From positions 744,001 through 808,000 of the forward strand of contig OX637801.1 in assembly GCA_951802425.1 (NCBI GenBank): a stretch of DNA of 64,000 bases, given 5' to 3'. Each line of letters begins with the position of its first letter. Positions within the stretch are counted from its first letter, which is position 1. The translations under genes and the position numbers were made by a program. Below are positions 57,155 through 64,000 of the stretch, piece by piece. The DNA comes from Clavaria fumosa. Lineage: Eukaryota > Basidiomycota > Agaricomycetes > Agaricales > Clavariaceae. Below the pieces are notes generated by a model. It ran no database searches. It was not told the origin of the DNA and was given only the letters and a program-made list of their open reading frames with translations.

Positions 57155-58071
57155 TGTCAGGACCCATCTATTTTTACCTATCCAAATCGACCCTATTGGC
57201 ACCTACGAACCTCCTGACATTCCTCTACAACCTCATGAACCACCCTGCACGCTTTCGGAAGCCTCCCCAGTCTATCTCGCCTTTTGCACGACCATCGCAC
57301 AATACTTGCCTCGTCTCCCGCCACCTCCTCCTACATGTACCCACTGTCCGAACCCACCGTTGCGTAATTCCCTCAGCTGGCACATGACTTGCCATGCAGC
57401 ATCCCTGACACTACTCCTGGGTGCTACCACCACCAGCACTACTCGCACCCCCAGCACTACCGTCAGCACTACTACCATCACCAGCGCCATCTGTGTTACT
57501 CATGTGACTCACCACCCAAAGTCACCTGCATCACTAGCATCACCCACATGACTGCCCGCATGACCTTGCAACCTTAACGATGAAATGTGCCACCAATGGT
57601 CAGTTGTACATACTATCAAATTATGTTTTCCCTTCCTCTCCTCAGTCATCTATAACTGCATTAGTCCTGGTCTAAGCACCTCTACTTAGTTATAGTCATG
57701 TACACAACATTTAATGAAGTTGTGACCCATGACTAGTCAGGCTTGTGACCTTGCCTATATTGTATTTACCCCTTGCAACCTTAGTAGAACACATGTACAC
57801 TCATTCTACAACTAGTCATACCCCATACTACTATAGTCTTGTCACTTGGACACTTATGCACCTTTCCTTCTTCATTATGCTCTCTGTACATATGTATATA
57901 AAGTTTCACATGCACTTATGGTATGGCAGACTTGATATTGACACACATTGGTTTAAGCTTGAGGCTTTGATGCCCTTTGAGCTTGGAACCACCATGATTG
58001 ATAGGTCTTGTCTCTCTTGGTGACCTCAAGATTGCCAAGACACACTCTGCTCTACTCTAACTTGTCCTCTG
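57155..58071 (-). repeat. Long family L LTR, copy D, cut by Ty3 copy A2
   Basis: Starts TGTCAGGACCCATC (complement of the family end) and matches copy B in reverse until the Ty3 LTR begins at 58072. Confidence 0.8.
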
Positions 58072-58658
58072 TGTCAGTCCAGGTCCCTCACAAAAGCAAG
58101 AAGGGGAAAGAAGCTCGATTTCAACATGGGGAACTACATTCATTACAGGAGTATTATATATACTAAGGGAGGAAGGGGGGCTGTGTAGCAGATGAGTCAT
58201 AGGAGGGGGAAACGAGGCTATGCACCCTAAGTCATGCAGGATGGGTGAGGCAACAAAAGGGAAAGGGCATGCCAAATAGGGAAGGTAGCGGAGAGGTACA
58301 GATAAGAGGAGGATGACAGGAGATACACTTGGCGCAGTCTTGGCTGCCCGAAGGGAGACTTCAATTAGGCCTGTTTAGGCTAGATTATTTGATGAGAGAT
58401 GTCAGAGGCATTATTGCTGATCTGCCTCCATCATGAATTCCAAAGTGTGGGAAGATGCAGGGGATGTGGGTGGGGGGCACGTGATGGGCGCTTATAGCGG
58501 ACCTGTAGATGCCTGGGGGAGTTGCGAGTGTGGGTCCAAGGTCGCAGGTGGGGGTCTAAGGTCACGGGCAGTCACGTGACTTCATAGTCATTTTCTGTCA
58601 CAAGTTCCTAGCACACTATGGGGTTTAGTGAGGGTGGCTTATGTAACAGATCCTGACA
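58072..58658 (-). repeat. 3' LTR of Ty3 copy A2
   Basis: Aligns with 17993-18552 in reverse complement. It inserts into long LTR copy D. Confidence 0.86.
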
Positions 58659-58669
58659 TGGCCCCCTCC

Positions 58670-61530
58670 TCAAGGCTGGGCATCTCGACCAGCTAACCGT
58701 GCCTTGCCCGGGTGTTTGAGGAAGAAGTCGTGGAGCAGGTTCGCAGTGTTGGTGAGGTTCTGACGGGGTTCCCAAGTGTTTTCTTCGATGGGGTAGCCTA
58801 ACCACTTCACTAGGTACTTCACTCCTCATCCCACCTTCTTCACATCCAGGATCTCCTTGACATCATACTCCAAATGGTCATTGTCAATAGTGGGGGGAGG
58901 GGAGGTGGTTGTGCTTGTGAAGGGAAGGAGGGAGGGAAGAATGGAGTGAGCAGGGCTTCATTGAACATGTCATGGATACGCCAGGCTGGGGGTAGTTTGA
59001 GGCGATATCTGGATGGTCCCACCTTTTCTAAAATTGCGAAGGGTCCAGCACATTTGTTGTCGAGTTTCATGTTGGGGCAGTCCATCTTGAGGTTATGCAT
59101 ATCTAACCACACAAGGTTTCCCTTTTCATACTCGCAGCTGGGATGTTTCCCACTGTCGTAACTCTTCTTCATTGCCAGTGCAGCTTTCTCCATAGCCTCT
59201 TTGGCCACTCGTCGTGACTCTTCCAGCTTCGCCATCCACTCATCAGCAGCTGGATTGACTTCCATCCAGGGGTGGATCCCTCCATTCCAAGGATGTCAGC
59301 CATAGTCCAGGAAGAAAGGCATGTACCCAGTCATGGAATGCTCCTGGTTGTTCAGTGCAAATTCCGCGGTGCTTAGCCACTCCACCCAATCATCCTGGAG
59401 ATGGTCAACATATTCTTGCAGGTAAGTCTCGATTTCCTGATTCACCTGCTCTGTTTGTCCATCAGTTTGGGGGTGGAAGGTGGTGCTCGGGTTGGCCTTT
59501 ATTCCAATCATCCGGTAAAACTCTTTCATGAATCACAAGATGAATTGCAGGCCACAGTCACTGACAATCTTCTGGGGGATCCCATGGTTCTGGAATACTC
59601 GGTCTCACAGGATTCTTGCTGCTCCTAGACTTGTCAGATCAAATCCAATTGCCTCGATGAAGGTGTGTTTAGTGAATTTGTCAATGATCATGAGGATGGA
59701 GTTGAATCTGTGGGATTGGGGCAGTGGCCCTACTATATCCCAGCTGATTGCCCACCATGGACCATTCAGGACTGGGTGCGGGTATAGGGGGGCTGCGCAT
59801 TTGGTACGATCGGGCTTGGTTCTCTGGCAGCCTTCGCATCCCACCACATACTTCTCCATGTCCTTCACCATCTCGGGCCACCAGTAGGCTTTGAGCATTG
59901 CGGCCTTCATTTTCTTTATTCCGGGGTGTCCTGCAATGGGAAGATCGTGTTCGTAGTTAAGCACCATCTCACGCATGGTCAGGGGTATCCACACAGTGTT
60001 GTTCCTCCACCACAGACCAGAGCGGTCTTGCATCCAGCTGTCATCGATTTCCTCGGGTTTTGTGATGTGTTCTGCACTCTTTTTCTGGAGGAGCATCTCC
60101 ATTTCCAATGTAAAACTGGTGCAAACATCCATGTCAGGGGGGAGCATCTGGATGGGGGCATCTTCTTTGGTGGCATCTCCATAGTCAGGTCTTTGTGAGA
60201 GGGTATCAGCCTTGGTGTTGCTTTTACCAGTCCGGTATTTGATTTTGAAGTTGAAATTCTGGAGTTCTCCATACCAGCATATTTGCTGCAGCTTCAGTTT
60301 CTGGGGTTTTCTGAAGTATTGTAGGTTGGCATGGTCAGTCCAGATTTCGAAGGTTTCATCCACCCCTATGAGATATGCTCTCCACTCTCTCAATGCCCTG
60401 ATAACCACAAGTAGCTCTTTATCGTAGACATCGTAGTTTTTCTCGGCCGCCATGAGGGCTTGGGAGATGTAATCGACTGGCCTCCAGGTGCCATCGGGCT
60501 GCTGCTGAGAAAGAACTCCACCCATCGCGAGGTTACTCGCGTCTGTTTTCACCTTCCACTTACCCATGTCCTGGGGTAGAGTGAGGACTGGGGCCGTTAC
60601 AAGTGCTGCTTTAACGTCCAGGAAAGCCTTGACCTGTTCGCTCTGCCAGCACCAGGGAATGTTACTGGTGAGCTTAAACAGGGGCTTGGCTTGCGAGGAC
60701 AAGTTGGGGATGAATCTCCGCAGATGGTTGACCATCCCCAGGAAGTGTTGGAGTTCCTTGATGTTCCAGGGCTCTGGCCAGTTTCAGATAGTCTCTGCCT
60801 TGGCCAGGTCGTGCTCAAGTCGATTGTGTGAGAGCCTGAGTCCCAGATAGAACACTTCAGCTCTCTCAAACTCACACTTGCTCAGTCGGAGGCACAGCCC
60901 ATTGTCACGAAATCTCTGCAGGACTCGGTCCATCCAGTAACAGTGGGTTGCGAGGTCGTTGGTGTAGATGATGACGTCATTGATGTATGTGAGTATGTGT
61001 CCGCCAGTGATTTCTTCTCTCAGGATGTGATTCATGAATCTCTGAAAGGTCGCGGGAGCATTCTGGAGTCCAAACCACATTACCATAGGCTCAAATAAAC
61101 CTCGCAAGGTCAGGAATGCACATCTCTCCTGGTGATCCTCCCACAGCCTCATCGATGGAAACCCACCCTTTGCATCGATCTTGGAGAAGATTCTCGCTCC
61201 GCGCAACTTGTCTACACAGTCGCAGATGCATGGCAACGGAAACTTGTCCTTGATTAGATAAGAGTTGAGGCGGGAATAGTTGATAATGGGTCAGAGTTTG
61301 TCCTTCTCCTGCTTGAAGAAGAACGGGCTGGTGTAGGGAGATTTAGAAGGTCTTATTCTTCCAGAAGCCAGCTGCTCGTCGATCCATCGGTTCATTTCTA
61401 TCGTCTCTTCTCTCGTCAGGGAGTACAGCTTGGAGGATAAGTGCCCTGGGTCTTTGCGAAATTCGATTTTGATATTGAAATTGGGTCACGGTTTGGGCAG
61501 CTCATCCCATTTTGCTTCACTGAAGACCGT
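58670..61530 (-). pseudogene. pol: Ty3 pol (copy A2), decayed
   Basis: RT region from 61520 down includes LPCICDCVDKLRGARIFSKI and KGGFPSMRLWEDHQERCAF, but the active site reads YINDVIIY (60976-60987) instead of YIDD. RNase H and integrase zinc region follow (CEGCQRTKPDRTKCAAP, WDIVGPLP). In-frame TGAs stand at former CGA codons in the forms RIL-stop-DRVF, FIL-stop-FMKE and TI-stop-NWPEP. A frameshift precedes the chromodomain, which has TGA at 58826-58828 at the same codon as copy A1. Inactive. Confidence 0.85.
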
Positions 61531-63819
61531 TGTAAGGATAATGTGTTGTTTAACCATGGAAACACAACAGATATCGACTATCCAGATAATTTTGCATCCA
61601 AAACATTTATGTCTGATACAATCCGATAACGATCCGATACTATCTGACAACATCCGGAACATCCAACAAATGTCCGATATCGGCCTCTCTGATCTTCAAT
61701 CCCCTGTGACGATCACAGCCTGCAGGTCACACACACCGCCCACGCCTCTCTATTTGATCACTCCAGCATGGTCAGCACTTGACATACTCACTATTCCATT
61801 CCCATTCCTTTATTTCATATACCATGCTGTAAATTTCATATTGTGATCCCTTTCAACCATTCAATCGTTTAAATGTTTCAAACCCTTTGCAGTACTTTGT
61901 CCATTGTTCCTAGTACCCCTTTGCTGTACCAGCCCCACTTTCCTTCTTTTATGAGCAGTCCAGACATATATTAGTTATTGGACATTTCATTCCTCTGATC
62001 CGCATGATTCCATTATGGATTATGACCCCTACATGACCTTGTACACAATGTCGCATTGCCTTCTGTAGCTTCCGGACATTTCTGTAGAACTGGATATGCT
62101 GTACTTAGAAAAATGTATATAAGTACATACTGGACTCTATGGGAAAAAAAGCTTTTGGACCGTCATCATCTTGCTTTGATCTCGAAAAAGCCCACCCTTC
62201 GTCGTATCCCTCAATCTGCTGGCCTTCGTCGTCACCGGCACCTCGAACTTTTGATCCAGACATCGGACCCTATTGGATCCAACACCGGACACTCTGGACA
62301 ACGTATACTCTCACTTTCTGAACCTTTTACAACTTAACCTCTATATCCTCTGAAGTTCTGTTTAGTGTCCCAGTCGCATAAACAAGACCCCCTAAAGAAC
62401 TTGGCTGCGAACACCTAGTTGCAGCCAACACCCGTTCAGCCTACTACAATTTTGGAGCCCACCACGAGGGGGTTGTAACAACGTCTTCACTACAGCCTTC
62501 AAGGATTCCCAGAGGCTCATCCACTTCCTGGCCTCGACATTCCGAATGACTAAGAATGCGAAACCCGGATCCGACCTCAGAACCACCACATACCGAACAT
62601 ACCGGAGAAGTAATTGAAACTTCTCATCTACTCCCATCAGACATCCCGAGTATCTCATCCATTGTATACTCCCATATGAGCTTTGTGACACCCGTTATCA
62701 CATTACCACAGATCTTCGAAGAACCGCTCACACCACTCCCCCTCGAATTGAACACCCTTCACTTCCCGCCCGAAGCACCCCAGATTTTACCGGACGAAGT
62801 TCACTCACCACCATACGCACCAATACAAATGTCTAACCAACCGAGATATCCGCTCCATGGTGCTCATGGGGCCCCCGCCTTTGACGGAGTACCAACACAC
62901 CTCAACTGGTACTTCGAGGACATCGACATCGTACTCACCAGCATTAATCCAGACGTTCCCGAAGCCGATTTAATTCGGTACGCAAAGCATTACCTTGACA
63001 CAGACACATGTCTCCTCTGGGAGACCCTCACACCAGACCCGGACCTGGTATGGACCTGGGAAACCTTCAAAGTGGCTGTCTGACGCCTTTATCCAGGATC
63101 CGATGGTGGCCATTTATTTTCCGTCGCCGATTTGGATCGTTTCATATCGGATTCGGCCCATAAAGGAGTTTATACGTGTGCAGAACATGGAGAATATTAC
63201 CGGGACTTTCTCTGGATCACTTCGCACTTGATCACTTCCCAACGTATGTCCACAAATGACAGAAACTGACTTTACATCCTCGGATTTGGGGATCATACAA
63301 GACACCGGATCGAGAACCAGCTTGCAATTATACTACCAAATCACCATCCGGAGGATCCATACCCCATGAGTGAGGTACACGCTGCAGCCGAGTTCCTACT
63401 CTCCTCGATGTCCCCACACTCTGCGACAACCGATCAATTCTCTGAACCCATCTGTTTCGCATCTTCAGCCCCCAGGAGAGAAACGAAACTGGTGGTCAAG
63501 AAGGAAGAGTTTGATATGTCCGCAGCCTTGGCAACATTCGCTTCTACAATGGCTTGCCTCAAATCAATTTTATCAGCCCAGTCTCTCGAACAGGCAAAAC
63601 GTTCTGCTCCTCGAATGACGAATTCCCCTGCAAACCGGACGTGTAATTTCTGCTCGGAACTAGGTCATTTTGTTAGTGCCTGTCCGAAGGCCCTCGAATA
63701 CATTAAGTCTGGTAAATGCATACAGAACACCGAAGGCAGAATTTGCCTTCCATCTGGACAATACTTGCCAGGCACTATTGTGGGAAATAACCTATTGGAG
63801 TGCTTTGACAAGTACTACA
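61531..63819 (+). mobile_element. Ty3/gypsy-type element 4, 5' LTR and gag only
   Basis: LTR from TGTAAGGATAATG (61531) to about 62448 (TACTACA), with a leader containing TTTTGGAGCCCACCACG as a possible primer-site region, then gag. Truncated at 63819 by another Ty3 LTR. It interrupts copy A2 at GAAGACCGT. Confidence 0.75.
62556..63819 (+). pseudogene. gag: Gag of element 4, with TGA and frame breaks
   Basis: Frame 62556-63083 carries a Pro-rich N-terminus and a Gag core (GAPAFDGVPTHLNWYFEDID). After a TGA the same frame continues (RLYPGSDGGHLFSVADLDRF), then a second open part from 63366 ends with zinc knuckle CNFCSELGHFVSAC and GRICLPSGQYLPG. The protein would be a nucleocapsid precursor. 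It belongs to a different lineage from the Gag of copies A and B. Confidence 0.78.
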
Positions 63820-64000
63820 TGTCAGGATCCATTACATAAGCCACCGTCACTGAGTCCACAACGCGCTAGGAACTAGTTACGAGGACCGAGTATGGGATCA
63901 CGTGACCACCCGCGACCTCAACTCCACACTCGCGACTCCCCAGGCGCCTACAGGCTCATGACTAGCACCCATCACGTGCCCACACCCCCGTTCCTTGCGA
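63820..64000 (+). repeat. Ty3 family A LTR, partial (plus strand)
   Basis: TGTCAGGATCCATTACATAAGC onwards matches the LTR at 17993 for the ~180 bp available. Many differences are C/T or G/A at CG sites. It runs off the window. Confidence 0.88.

Larger units (their letters stand above)
58072..61530 (-). mobile_element. Ty3/gypsy chromovirus copy A2, interrupted
   Basis: 3' LTR at 58072-58658 (587 bp, sense TGTCAGGATCTG to GGACTGACA), then chromodomain, integrase, RNase H and RT going right. At 61530, in the region just before RT, it is cut by a different LTR element; the rest is not seen in the window. Confidence 0.87.

Overview
This window is TE-saturated DNA from a filamentous basidiomycete, most likely an Agaricomycete. 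The evidence is the roughly 45-60 bp GT-AG introns that restore reading frames, the KDZ-type transposase remnants, the Ty3 chromovirus and copia retrotransposons, and an uncharacterised protein with a histone-H3-like tail that I associate from memory with Agaricomycetes. No bacterial gene organisation, tRNA or rRNA gene was seen.

Left part (1-12.6 kb) holds three spliced cellular-type genes. A minus-strand gene (1-1454, running off the left edge) begins with a near-copy of the histone H3 tail, followed by a paired-Cys finger. A divergent plus-strand gene (5071-9329, 15 exons, 1180 aa) carries a JmjC domain whose metal-site layout resembles the KDM2/PHF8 group. A third gene (9724-11834, 7 exons, 586 aa) is unrecognised. 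GC-rich fragments of a foldback repeat family lie between the first two, and a related short sequence (CCCGGG core followed by GGGCACAGCC) occurs at 4.95, 9.56 and 12.37 kb.

Middle-left (13-29.3 kb): a 5'-truncated Ty3 chromovirus (copy A1) with its 3' LTR, a satellite array of 6.7 copies of a 655-bp unit, a 5'-truncated copia with a long open pol ORF, a second decayed copia, then an intact 4-exon GNAT acetyltransferase gene (28321-29266, minus).

Middle-right (30.8-53.6 kb) is a nested pile of mobile elements. A KDZ transposase gene on the minus strand runs from about 53 kb down to 32.8 kb. It is interrupted by a giant foldback element (X, 39.5-51.0 kb), a copia lacking its integrase (35104-39469, target duplication AAGTT), an hAT-like MITE (34228-34510, 8-bp duplication) and a solo copia LTR (33301-33619, duplication CATCC). 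Element X is itself interrupted by a complete Ty3 element (44011-49565, two 291-bp LTRs, duplication AGAAG). A second, plus-strand KDZ-associated cysteine-cluster fragment at 30.8-32.7 kb is split by a 1316-bp solo LTR (duplication CCAGC).

Right part (53.6-64 kb): copies of the same long LTR family, short tandem repeats, a minus-strand Ty3 of family A (copy A2) interrupted by a different Ty3/gypsy with LTR and gag, which is cut in turn by another family-A LTR at the right edge. Many nonsense codons in the retroelements are TGA where relatives have CGA, and two catalytic Asp codons have become Asn at former CG sites, pointing to CpG-type mutational decay.
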